This document shows positions 1 through 11,597 of a stretch of 13,043 bases of DNA, piece by piece. The position numbers and the translations under genes were made by a program. Location: contig LLCB01000674.1 of assembly GCA_001414345.1 (NCBI GenBank), positions 1-13,043 of the forward strand, given 5' to 3'. Source of the DNA: Hymenoscyphus infarciens. Lineage: Eukaryota; Ascomycota; Leotiomycetes; Helotiales; Helotiaceae. The stretch's first letter is position 1; each line of letters starts with the position of its first letter. The notes beneath the pieces were generated by a model. That model saw only the letters and a list, made by a program, of their open reading frames with translations, searched no databases and had not been told where the DNA came from.

Positions 1-3000
1 ACTTAATCTTATAAGATTTTTAAAAGAGTTTAAGTTATAAGAAAACCTAGTAAGAGTATAATAGTTTAATATTTAAAACTTACTAAAGAAGTTTAATATC
101 TCTTATATAGATATAATATCTATAAGATTATATCTAAATTAGATTTAGTATATATAAACTTTTATTATTAAGTATAAAAACCTAATAAGTTATTAATATT
201 AGATATTAATAAATATATTCTAAAATAAGCTTTAATATCTATTTTAAGAGTATAATTAGAAAGAGAGATACTTTTATTATTTATAGATTTATTATTTAGA
301 TTTCTTTATCTACTTTTTATTATTTACTTTTTATTATCTAGTTCTTTTTTATACTACTTATATAAGAGTAAATAACTATACTTATATCTATTTTTATATT
401 TTAAAAAACTTATATATAATATTAAATATTAGTATAAGATAGTAGATATAAATATTATAAGTATTAGATAATACTCTACTATTATCTTAGATATTAGAGT
501 TAATATATTCTATAGCTAGCTTAAAAGAATAACCTCTTATTTTAATTATATTTTTAAGCTTTTTAGAAATAAAATATAAAGTACTTATATATCTTCTACT
601 TTTCTTAAATTAATAAAGTAATAACTTCGACTTTTATAATAACTTTTAAAATAGTTATATATAGTAGAGAGTATATAAAGACTATTCTAATATATAGAAT
701 TAAAAGTAGCTAGAGACTATTATAGAGAGTTATAATCTATTAATATAATTAAAGAATAAATATAATATATTTATCTTTTATATCTCTTACTTTTTATCTA
801 TTCTATACTTATTAATCTACTCTTTATTACTTCTTAGATAATTTAACACTTCTAGGCTCTAGTATATTATATACTACTTTATAATATAAAAGTTATTCTT
901 AAAATAGTTATAAACTCTCTTTTTAGTACTCTCTTTTTTACTTATATAGAGTATTTACTCTTATAAAAAGCTTTTAAAGCTATTATAATTAAAAGAGATA
1001 TAAACTTACTTATAATAGTGCTAAATAGAGGCTTTAAAGTTCTAAAATCTTATTTTAATAGAATTAAATTAAGGGTTATCTCTCTCTTTTTATATCTCTC
1101 TCTAAAATAAGAGCTTTAATAGATAGAGTAATTATCTATTATAATAATATCTTAATTACTAGATATCTAAGTATATTATAGTAGAATATCTTTCTCTAAC
1201 TACTTCTTAAATATCTCTACTATAATTACTTACTAGAATTTAATAGATAATAGCTATCTATTAAGTATATATATTAGTAATATACTCTTATTCTAATTAG
1301 TATCTACTTCTATTATTAAGTACTAGTAGTCTTATTAGAGATAGATTTCTTAAGAAATATAAGTCTCTTACTTTTCTACTTAGTTAATTTATTCTTTTAT
1401 ACTTATATTAATTAAAGCTTCTACTAACCTATAAAGTAGTCTAACTTCTTATATAATATCTCTATACTCTTATATATCTTATATATCTACTACTTTAAAA
1501 GCTAAAGATTAAATACGTTATATATATAATCTACTATCTTATCTACTATAAGCTTATTATCTTATATTAGAAGCTCTTAAATAAATACTTTTATAGTAGT
1601 ATTCTAGGTAGCTTTAGACTCTAGTTTAGCTTTATAATAAGAATAAGAAGTAAAAGCTACTTCTACTAAGAGCTCTTATTTAATATTATATATTTAAATA
1701 TACTACTATATTTAAATACTCTAACTATCTCTATAAAGTTAGTATTATTAAATCTTACTCTAGCTTAAATTACTCTTTTAAATACTATATAGTAACTAGG
1801 ATTAATTTAAGATACTATAGTAGACTATATATATAAATAGATTAGAGTATATCTTTAAAAGCTTTAATATTATATATATAGTTATAGAATTAATTAAAGA
1901 AGTAATAATTTAGCTAATATTTTATTAGAGGCTCTTAGCCATAGGTATAATATATAAACGCTTAGATTATAAAAAAAAGTAGGCTAATTTAAGCTTAACT
2001 TATAACTAACTATATATTATACCTAGTACTACTAAATTACGAATTTTACTATATTTAACTACTTTTATCTCTAATACTTAAGTTATTAACTTTTAAGACC
2101 TTAGTTTTATATCTTATTTATTCTACTTACTACTAACTAGTTATTTATTCCTCTACTTATTACTCTCTCTTCTTATTTAATAAATTAGAAACTATCTAAT
2201 AACTTATTAATCCTTTTATCCTTTAATTAGTATACTAGAAACTATTATTAAAAGACACTTTAGCTTTTCTAGTCTTTATTATTAATAACCTTTTTATTAA
2301 AGTAGCTTTTAAATAGTATTAGATCTAGGAGGTTAGAGAGGTCTTTATCTTTTTTAAGAAAGTAATTAAATTTAATTTCTTTATTTATAACTAGGAAGAG
2401 AAGTAATTAATATACTCTACTCTTCTTAGCTTTATTATAATTATCTATTATACTTTTAAGACTAAGAATCTTCTATTATATAGGCTTATTTAGAATAGAT
2501 TCTAAGACGTAGAAAGGTTCTAAGAATCTTACTTATTTTAAGATATTAACTTATACTTCTTTAGGAGCTAGATTAAATATAGATATTAAAACTATTACTT
2601 TATTAGTAGATAAAGTTAGTACTTATTAGTTATTCTTTAGTTTTAGAGTAGGCTTAGAAGAATCTACTTATATTAGAACATCTTATATAAGGTTATTAGA
2701 TAGAGAATTTACTAATTTAGAGGTTCTTAAAACTATCTTAGTTTTAGTAAACTAAATTATAAACTTAGTCTTAGATAAACTTAGTATCTCTTTAACTATA
2801 GTAAAATAATCTATATTAGATATTACTAGTAGAGAAAGTAGAAGCTAGATAAGTTTCTAGAATTAATTAAATAAGAGAAGAAAGAAGTAGATAAACTATA
2901 TAGTCTTTATTATAAGTTAGTTAAATATAGTATTATAAGGAAGAAGAATCTTACTAATCTTAGACTCTTTAGATTTAAATTTATTATTACTTCTTTTATA

Positions 3001-4020
3001 TTTTATTATATAAAGTATAGATTAGTTAATTTAAATAAGATAGTATAGTAATAGTTATTTATATATATTTAGAATTAATATATAGCTATTAGAAGATAAT
3101 TAGAGCTTAGTAATAAGTATATAGTATCTATTCTAAGACTATATATTTTTCTATAAAGATATTATATTAGAGATATTAATATATATATCCTTTATTAAGA
3201 CTATATTCTAGTTTCTTATTTTACCTACTCTAATTATAGCTATAGTTATAGCTCTAGCTTTTACTATCTCTTTCTTAAAATTATATTTCTAGACTAGATT
3301 ATATTATAAGTTTTTAGATTTATCTTCTTTATAGTACTTTTTAGCTATAGTCTTAAAGTTATTAACTAATTTTATCTTAAGAAGTTTATAGAGAGTATAG
3401 TTATAGACCTTATAGTTAATTTATATTAATTAAAGAATATCTTAAATATAGTTAGGTCTAATACTATTAGATTTATATAATTTATTCTAAATAGAGTAAT
3501 AAGTTATAAAAAGTATAATATAAATATTATAAAGATACTTATTATTATAAGTAGTAGAGTTACCTTAGTATAGCTTTAAGATTAAAATCCTAGTAAGTTT
3601 ATATAAAGTTAAATCTTAAGGTAAATAGATCTTAATTTATTTAACCTTCTTCTTTTAGTCTAATATAAGTTATAAATAAGGAATAGCTATCTAATTATTA
3701 ATAGTAGTTTCTATAAGTATAAATTTAAATTTCTTAGTCTTAGTTCTTAATAATCTTTTTATATATTTATATTATTAAGTATTAGAACGTAGGTATTAAA
3801 TTCTTAAACTTATCTTAAGTTTACTTATTTACCTTATATAAAAGAAATTAATAAAACTAGGTTTATAGAAGTAACTTAAGAAGATAAAAGCTTTTATTAG
3901 ATTATTAATTATATAGTAATAGTAAAATTATTACCTATTTTATACTTATAATCTTAGATAATACTCTTTTAAAATAATTATACTAAACTAGTAAATATTA
4001 GTATTATTAGTATTATAGAT
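1..4020. other. Most completely converted segment; no gene seen
   Basis: Only about 11 CpA/TpG/CpG dinucleotides survive in 4 kb. The first is a CpG at 628, the first CpA is at 847, and the only TpG I see is at 1019-1020. Positions 1-627 contain none of the three. CpG survivors are at about 628, 1516, 1959, 2040, 2508 and 3788; CpA survivors are at about 847, 1938, 2254 and 2669. No start codon occurs on the plus strand, and only two CAT triplets give ATG on the minus strand. I see no RNA gene, terminator, LTR or recognisable protein motif. A loose zinc-knuckle-like reading at 2899-2940 did not hold up. Apart from the hexamer run at 3235-3258 I can describe nothing specific here. Confidence 0.7.
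3235..3258 (+). repeat. Four-unit TATAGC hexamer repeat
   Basis: Four contiguous 6-bp units read TATAGC, TATAGT, TATAGC and TCTAGC. The second unit differs by C versus T at its last base and the fourth by A versus C at its second base. The unit length is a multiple of three, so it could be a dipeptide repeat in a former coding region, but 24 bp in such low-complexity sequence is weak support. It may equally be a decayed microsatellite with no function. Confidence 0.45.
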
Positions 4021-7007
4021 TCTTATAATAAGAACGTGCTATTTCTAGAGATTATTAAAAGAATTTAATATTAAAGAATTAGATAGTAGTAAGTAAAAGG
4101 GATTAATATAACTATAGAATGTTTATTTAGATAAGAGAGGAGATAATATAATATTTATTATTTCTTATTTTTATAGTTTAATACTCTTATAAATATACTT
4201 ACTTCTTATCTTCTTATAACTTAAGGTTAGTAGTATAAAAATCCTCTTAAACCTAATTATCTTTGAGTTCTTAAATATTACTTTATATATTATATTTATA
4301 ATAGCTCTAATTAGATAAAACTCTAGAAAGATTCTTAAATTTAGAAGAGATAGTATATTAAGATATCTATTCTTATAAATTATATATATAAATTTTCTCC
4401 TCTACTTATAGTCTTATTCTTAAGGCTAATAGTTATAGTATTATAAGTATCTAAATAAACATTGAATTTCTAAAACTAATTAACTACTTTATAAATAATT
4501 AGTAATATTTAAACTATAAATACTATTCTAGTTAATATAGCTCTTTATATACTTATCTAATTAAAATAGAAGTAATCTCTAAAGATTACTAATAGTAGTT
4601 TCTAGCTATTATTCTTAGTTAGAGTATATAAAAAGAGAAATAGTAAATTTTATAAATTATTAGTAAACTTTTAGAAAAGTAATATAAGCTAGTACTTATA
4701 ATAATACCTAGTTAATAACTTATTAGAGCTTCTTAAAATCCTACTTTTATAGCTAAGATAGAGTTAACTTCTATTCCTACTTTAATTATATATACTAAGC
4801 TTTATAAAGTAATATCTATTCTAAAAAACTTATAAGAAATTAAGTTAAAGTAGTCTAAGTGTAGATAAACTAGATATAAAAGAGATTCTAGATATACTTC
4901 TTATACTATACTAAAGACTAGTATAAGTGATAAAATATAGCTTTTATTCTTTACTATTACTAAGTCTTCTTAGTATTTATAACCTATATACTATACTACT
5001 TCTAATTTATTTACTATTATATTACTTTTATACTATAGTTATAATAATAGGCTATTATAGATATATTATAAGTGTATTATAGAAACCTATAAAGCTACTA
5101 GCTAGATAGTAAGTAGGTTTTTACTATATAATAATAAAGTAACTATATATTTATTATCTCTATTATTTATAGTATAACTTATAATGCTAATTTTTCCTAT
5201 TTAATATATCTATAACTACTACTTCTATATAAGAAGATATATAGTAAGAGAATAACGTGAATTTAATATAAATAAGGCTTTATATTACTATAGTACTAAA
5301 AGAAGAGAATTATAGATAAATAAGAGAGGGAAAAGGTAAAGAGAAGTACTAAGACTTATTTAATATTAAAGTATATATCTTTAAAATCTAAACTTTTATC
5401 TTATTATACTAACCTTTTAGTAAGTTTTAGTATTTTTAGTAAAGGTATTATAAGACTAGTTCTAACTTGTTCTAGTAACCTCTTTAGCTATAGATTTATT
5501 TATAAATCTAGTACTAAGTTTATAAGCTTCTAGTAAAGATAATAAATTCCTTATTTATATAAAAGTTACTATTAATATAAAATATAAAATAAGTTATATA
5601 GTTAATAAAATAATAATAAAACTTAAAGAAATTACTTATAGTAGAAATTATTATTATAAAGACCTTTTTATAGATATTATAAAGAAATTATTAGACTATT
5701 ATTTTTTATAGTCTAGAGTATAATCTATATAGAATATATACTAAGCTATAAATTAATACTAAATTCTAGAAAAGTACTAAGAGTATAAAAACATATATAA
5801 AGACTCTAGTAATCCTTTAAGTAGTAGATAAGGTTTAGTATAGCTCTTAAATAAGTATAGTAAGGTTCTAAGTTATAAGAAGGCTAGATTAAAGATAGAC
5901 GTGGTTTAAAAGTACTTAGAAATCTTTTACTACCTCTTTTTAGATATATTAGAGGATTAAGTATTAAGTAATTAGAATAAAAAAGTACTTATATAGGAAG
6001 TAGAGGAGAAGGCTAAGTAGAAAATATATATTTAATAAGTATTAAGCTAATACTATACTCTAGTATATTTCTTATAAGATACTTATATTTATCTTACTTA
6101 TAAAATAAATAGGTAAATATACTTAATATTTTAGAGATAGATTTTCTTTTTTATATTATTAACTAAGATCTAATAAAATAATAATAGCTCTTATTTTTTA
6201 GAGGAATAGAGTAAGGACTAAAATAGAATAATAAATATATACTAGGTAGATTTAGGTTTAATTTATTTAATATCTAGGTAAAGTTAAAAAATATACCTAT
6301 TCTACAGTTTAATAAGAGAGCTAATAAGGTTTATAATAAGAACCTTTAAAATTTTAATATACTACTTATTATAGAAGACCTATTATAATCTTAAATTATA
6401 TAATAGGAGTAGTAAAGAGCTTAAATAGTTGGTACTTAAACTACGTATTATTAATTATTATATAATATAGAACTAAATAACTAATAGCTAGAAGACCTAA
6501 ATAAAAAATAAGAAGTAAAAAGATAAAGATTAATTAACTAAATTATTATAAACTATTAGTATATAATTAGTAAAGAAGAACTTAAAAGAAGAATACTAGA
6601 TAAGAAAGACTAAGAAAGGTGTTTTAAGAAGAACGAAATTAAATTTATAAGTTTTATAGAAAGTGTTTTATTTATAAACTTTTAAGATTTTTATAATACT
6701 AGGTTAAAATAGTATTATAAAGTCTAGAATACTATTTATAATAGGATCTTTTTAAAACTACTATAAATAAGATTTATTAAAAGGATATAAGTAATAGTAT
6801 TAGATAGAAGTTAGAAGTATAATAGTAAATAGAAGTAAGCTTATTTACTTTTTCTAGTAAATCTTATAACTCTATAGTTCTATATTAGCTTATAATTAAT
6901 AAACTTTTATTAACCTAGGTAAAGATTTTTCTTAAGTCTTTAACTATCTACTAAGTCTTAATAAAAGCTTATATACGCTTATATTAACTTTAAAAGTATT
7001 ATAGAAC

Positions 7008-7290
7008 CTTACCTAAGTCTAATATCTACTCTTAAACACTATTAAACCTTTTATTATCTTATCTATATAATCTAGATATAGTTATATAAACCTACTTAAG
7101 CCTCTAACTACTTCTTAAACTATTTTAGAGCTTTAAATTATTATATATATTAATCTTAAAGTAGTTATAAAAGCTTACTTAAGTCTAGTACTTTAAGGCT
7201 TTTATAATTAATAAACCTTTAAATCTAGATAGTATTATATAGACCTACTCTATTATCTAACTACTTTTAGAAGCTTAGTTCTAAACTAGA
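7008..7290. repeat. Diverged tandem repeat, period about 153 bp
   Basis: A stretch starting TCTAGATA at 7071 resembles one starting TCTAGATA at 7224. Over about 46 bases roughly three quarters match, including ATATA-ACCTACT in the middle and TCTAACTACTT near the end. The offset is 153 bp, which equals 51 codons. A second shared motif, CTTAC(T/C)TAAGTCTA, occurs at 7008 and 7174, an offset of 166, so an indel of about 13 bp separates the copies. A third, weaker match may lie near 6931. The period suggests a tandemly repeated segment of about 51 residues in a former coding region, but strand and identity cannot be decided. Low sequence complexity makes chance similarity a real alternative. Confidence 0.4.
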
Positions 7291-9542
7291 ATTATTACTT
7301 TTAGTAAAACACTCTCTTATAAAGGTATTAGAGAGAATTATTATAGGAAATCTTAAGATAGTATAGATAGTAAGCTTTACTTTTCTAGTTTTACTTCTTC
7401 TAGAAACCTCTACTAATGTTTATTCTAAGAAACGTAGAATATTAGACTTTAATTTTAAGCCTAGTTTACTAGCTACTATTATTAAAGAGTTAGACCGTCT
7501 AATAGCTATATTTAGAACTAATAGTATAGTAGATTTAAGATAGTTCTTAATTTAAGATAGAACTAGAAAATAGCTCTTTTTAAAAGATATATTCTTTTAT
7601 AAGTCTTAGAATAAGATAGATAAGGCTTTTAAGATATTACTATAGCTTTAATTAATAGTTTAAAGTTAGAAGAATATAATATTACTAATACTTACTATTT
7701 AAAAGATAATATAAAAGCTAAAAGTAGCTACTAAGAAGTATAAGTAATAGCTTAAAAAGAAAAATATATAAATAAGTATTAAAGCTATAAGATATAATCT
7801 ATAACTAGCTTAACTCTTAAGCTAATATTATATAGATGTTATTGTTTATTACTATTTATATTAAAAGTATAGAGAAGAGAAAGTAAGATTTAGAAGTAAG
7901 CTTATTCTCTTATTTATAATAAAATAAGCTAACCTTATATAAAGGAAACTACTTAGTATCTTTAGAAGAAATATAAGTTTACTAATAATAATATACTAGT
8001 AAGTAAGAAGTTTATAAGTAAGGATATTAAAGTAGTTATTAAACTTAAAAACAGTAATATTAAAAAGTCTTAATAAATAGCTTAGGTAATATTATTAGAA
8101 GTATATAACTAGTTATCTTATTATATATAAATAATAGCTTAGTAAAAAACTTCTTCTACCTTATAAGTCTAAGGTTAGATAGAATAATTTAGCTCTATCT
8201 CTTAGTTATATCTCTTAATTACTATTAGAGCTAATTTAATTTAGATTAAGAATTAGTACCCAAATTTAGAAAATATAATTAATAAAACTATTAATAACTC
8301 TCTAAGCTTTATAGAAATATCTTAAATTATTCTTAGTAACTTCTTAAACTTTTATATATACTTTAAACCTTAGAGTATATCTTAAACTCTATAGTAATAA
8401 CTATAGTATTAATATATCTATTACTTTATAATAACACCTTAAACCTATATATATTAGTTTAAGCTCTATAGTAAACCTTAACCTTAATAAAACTATATTT
8501 AAAGATTTTATAATTACTAAAGAAACTATATTAGTAATATTATAAAATTTATATTAGAAATGTTTTAAGGAATTTTATAAATTCTAATTAAAATAAACTA
8601 TAAGGGTTATTATATCTTATATCTTTATAAGCTATAAATTATTTATTCTTTAAAGGAGATAGTAAAGTAAACTAATTAATATTTCTAATTAGAGGATTTA
8701 GTTACTAAAGCTTATAAATAAGAGAGTACTTACTTATTATATAAGTAGATATTATTCTTATTTTAGTAAATTTAAGTTTTACTTTAAAAGAGTTATAAGT
8801 TTAAATAGTATTTTAGTAGGAATTAAATAGAGTATTTTTATATTAAGGCTTATAAATACTCTAGAGTTACTACTAGCGTTCTCTATTACTCCTCTATTTA
8901 TAAGCCTTTTTACTTAGAACTCTACTATAAATTAGTATTTAATATCTCTTTTAATAACTAGAATACTTACTAGTTAATTCTTAAAATAATAAATAAGCTT
9001 AATAACTATTTTTTTTATTAATTCTATATCTTATTTAACTATTTTAATATTATTAAAGAGAGTATAAGTAAGGTTATTAGCTAACTTTTAAATATAAGAC
9101 TTCTTAACTTATATAAAGTAACTATACTATTTATAACTCGTAAGATTTTTAAAAAATTTACTAAAAGCTCTAGAATCTAGGGAATTATAGTTTACTATTA
9201 TAGTAATAGTATTATTAGTCGAGTTTATATTAGTAGGCTTATATACTTTAAATAAAGTCTTACTATTATAATCTATATTATACTTATTAGTATACTTTAT
9301 ATTATAAGAATTTAGATTAGTATCTAAGAAGGAGTTAGCTTAATTATTATTATTAAAATATAGCTATAATTACTTATATATATATTTTACTTCTTATATA
9401 TAAGAATAGCTTAGTATTAGTAAGAAGTCTTTTAAAATATTAGTAGAGGACTCTAAGTAAATGCCTATATATATTTTATTATAGTAAGTTAGTAAAATAA
9501 TAAGGTAAGGTAAAGTAGAAAGTCTAGGTTATTACCTTTATC

Positions 9543-9568
9543 TCTACTACTACTCCTACTCTACTACT
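9543..9568 (-). repeat. TAG/GAG trinucleotide run, possible converted CAG repeat
   Basis: Read on the minus strand, this stretch is a run of TAG triplets with GAG interspersed. RIP turns CAG into TAG, so an original CAG/GAG microsatellite, which would encode a glutamine and glutamate tract if translated, is a natural precursor. The triplet phase agrees with the minus-strand frame of the 18-bp array at 11490-11597, which is one chance in three. It sits inside a pyrimidine-rich (plus strand) stretch running to about 9650. No direct evidence of the unconverted form remains. Confidence 0.3.
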
Positions 9569-11118
9569 TTATTAGCTAGGTATCTATCTACCTTTTAACT
9601 CTCTACTCTTTAACTTTTTAATCTCTAACTATATAACTACGTTTTCCTTATAAGCTTATAATACTTTATAGTTCTTTATTATACTTATAGTTATAGTATT
9701 ATAAAGATATTCTTTCTTAATCTTTAAACCTCTAGATTTACTATATTTTCTCTACTATATAGTATTTCTACCTAAGTAAGTTATATTTATAAATATAAAC
9801 CCTTACCTATACTAACTATGCTAGTCTCTTATTATATCTTAAAGTATTAATAAAGCTATAATAAATATACTACTCTTAAATAATAGAGAGGCTACTAAAG
9901 TTAACTTAGGCTTTAAGAGAGTAGCTAATTTAAGAAAATATTTTAAGGCTTAGAGTAATACTTATATTTAGCTCTTCTCTTATTAAATATTCTTAATTAA
10001 GTCTTAGTAGAAGTTTAATATAATCTATTAAAACTTTGCTAAACTCTAAGGCTTAGTATATAAATAGAAGGCTTTAGTTATACTAATATATACTATTAAG
10101 AAGGAGAAAAAGTAATTAGAGGCTATAGTAGATAACTATAAAGACGTCCTTACTTATAAACTTATAAGAAAGAGCGTTATAGCTATAGGTAACTATCTAT
10201 TCTAGTATTCTTAGTAGCTAACCCTTTAAGTTAAAAGGTTTTTATAATATAACTAAACTAAATATTAGGTAAATAAAGAAGATATATAAGGTTAGTAGTC
10301 TATATTATTTTAATCTTAGTAAGTTAATAATATCTATAGGCTAAAGTTAATAAGCTTAAGTATAAGTATTAATTTAATAATAGTAAAGATAATATACTAA
10401 AAAAGAAGTCTTAAGATAATAGAGGTATTAGAACTTTAAAAGATATTAAGGTTATTATTAAGATTAAAGATTCTAATAATAAAAAGGAATAAGAGGTATT
10501 TAATAATAGAAGAGTTCTCTTAGGTTTTATAATAATATTTTATTAACTAATTTAAGTCTAGGTATTCCTTTACCTTATATACTTTATAGATTTCCTTAGT
10601 ATAGTAATATAGGGATATTTATAGATAGTATTAGTTAGTAGCTTTTTCTTATTACTTTTTAGTTCTTAAGAGATACTTTTAATATATAGTATATAGTTAG
10701 TATAAGTTATCTTATAATTAAGTAGAGTAGTTAAAGAGAAATAGGTCTATTTTAATATACTTATAGTCTTAAGTATAACTTATAGTAAATGTTATAATAA
10801 TTATTAATTTCTCTTATATCTAGCTTTTATATATCTTTATATACTTAAACCTATTATTAGATATATAGGATATATAAGAGTTAGATAGAAGGGAAAGCTT
10901 AACCTCTAGGGTTAGTTACTAACCTATTAACTGTTTTATTATTAGTTTTTAAATATATATACTACTTTTAAAAACCTATAATTACCTTATTTACTTATCT
11001 AGTTATACCTTACTTCGTCCTTAGAATATAAATATAGTGTATTCTTATATTAAGACTTAAAATTAAAAGCTAATAGTTATATAAAAGAAGAACTATATTT
11101 AACTATTTAAGAACTCTA

Positions 11119-11425
11119 TAGCTATGTTTAAGAGTCTTTCTTACTTTAGCTCTTATACTCGCTCTCTTATATTATTAAAATAACGGTAGTTATAGTTGTT
11201 TTAAAGTACTTATTAGAATAGCTTTTATAGTCTAAGAACTATATATAATTATATATAAGTACTTAATTATTTTATAGCTATGTTTAATAATTTGTTAAGC
11301 TCTAAGTTCTATTAATAATCTCTTATATTATTAGATTAATAATAGTTGCTATTTTAGGTTATTTATTAAAAGGACTTCTATAATCTAAAGATTATACTAA
11401 GGAATAATCGTTTTTAAATACTTAA
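11119..11425. repeat. Imperfect 156-bp tandem duplication
   Basis: Copy 1 starts at 11119 and copy 2 at 11275. Both begin with TAGCTATGTTTA, which includes an unconverted TpG. Both carry TCTCTTATATTATTA at offset 44, and both end with TACTTAA (11260-11266 and 11419-11425). The last match is shifted by 3 bp, so the copies differ by one in-frame-sized gap. The period of 156 is 52 codons. In the minus-strand frame shared with the 18-bp array, the copies give related peptides: both contain an L-D-Y-(R/K)-S motif followed by N-K, then a T/I-rich stretch, an L/I-I-I segment and a final T-stop-L-stop pattern. That suggests an ancestral protein with repeats of about 52 residues. I do not recognise the family. 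Confidence 0.6.
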
Positions 11426-11489
11426 GAGGAATTATACTTAAAAGTTAGAAGTATTAGAGCTTATTTTTTAATATCTAAAGTCCTAGTCT

Positions 11490-11597
11490 TCTACTCTAAG
11501 GTCTTATTCTATTCTATAGTCTTATTCTGCTCTATAGCTCTATTCTACTCTATAGCTCTATTCTACTCTATAGCTCTATTCTACTCTATAGTTCTAT
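11490..11597. repeat. 18-bp tandem array, six units
   Basis: Six contiguous 18-bp units start at 11490, 11508, 11526, 11544, 11562 and 11580, with consensus TCTACTCTATAGCTCTAT. A degenerate seventh unit follows to about 11615. Units 4 and 5 are identical. Unit 3 has TpG at 11528-11529 where units 1, 4, 5 and 6 have TpA. On the minus strand this is GAG-CAG in unit 3 against GAG-TAG in the others, the exact change RIP makes. Read on the minus strand in that frame, the unit is N-R-A-I-E-(Q/stop), a hydrophilic hexapeptide suited to a helical or coiled-coil segment. The plus-strand reading is hydrophobic (I-L-L-Y-S-S). The array looks like a decayed repeated segment of a coding region, but a non-coding minisatellite is possible. 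Confidence 0.85.

Noticed and set aside
2899..2940. Plus-strand reading resembling a CCHC zinc knuckle with Cys and His turned to Tyr, as in a retrotransposon Gag
   Set aside because: The spacing fits only if different Tyr codons are chosen for each position, and the last position is AGG, which RIP cannot make from a Cys codon. No protease or reverse transcriptase relic follows.
7978..7992. TTT-ACT-AAT-AAT, which RIP could make from a Phe-Ala-Asp-Asp reverse transcriptase core
   Set aside because: A single four-codon match in low-complexity DNA; flanking residues do not fit LINE, copia or gypsy reverse transcriptase.
9130..9325. 65-codon stop-free run on the minus strand as a gene fragment
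   Set aside because: Stop-free runs of this length are expected by chance given about 10 percent stops per codon over six frames. The plus-strand frame on the same codon boundaries has few stops as well.
4429..9700. Shared 18-mer ATAGTTATAGTATTATAA near 4429 and 9679 as evidence of a dispersed repeat
   Set aside because: In sequence this simple, an 18-base match between two places is close to chance, and the flanks do not align.
10082..10220. Plus-strand stop-poor peptide that looked protein-like
   Set aside because: It conflicts with an equally continuous minus-strand frame in the same place, and there is no motif to choose between them.
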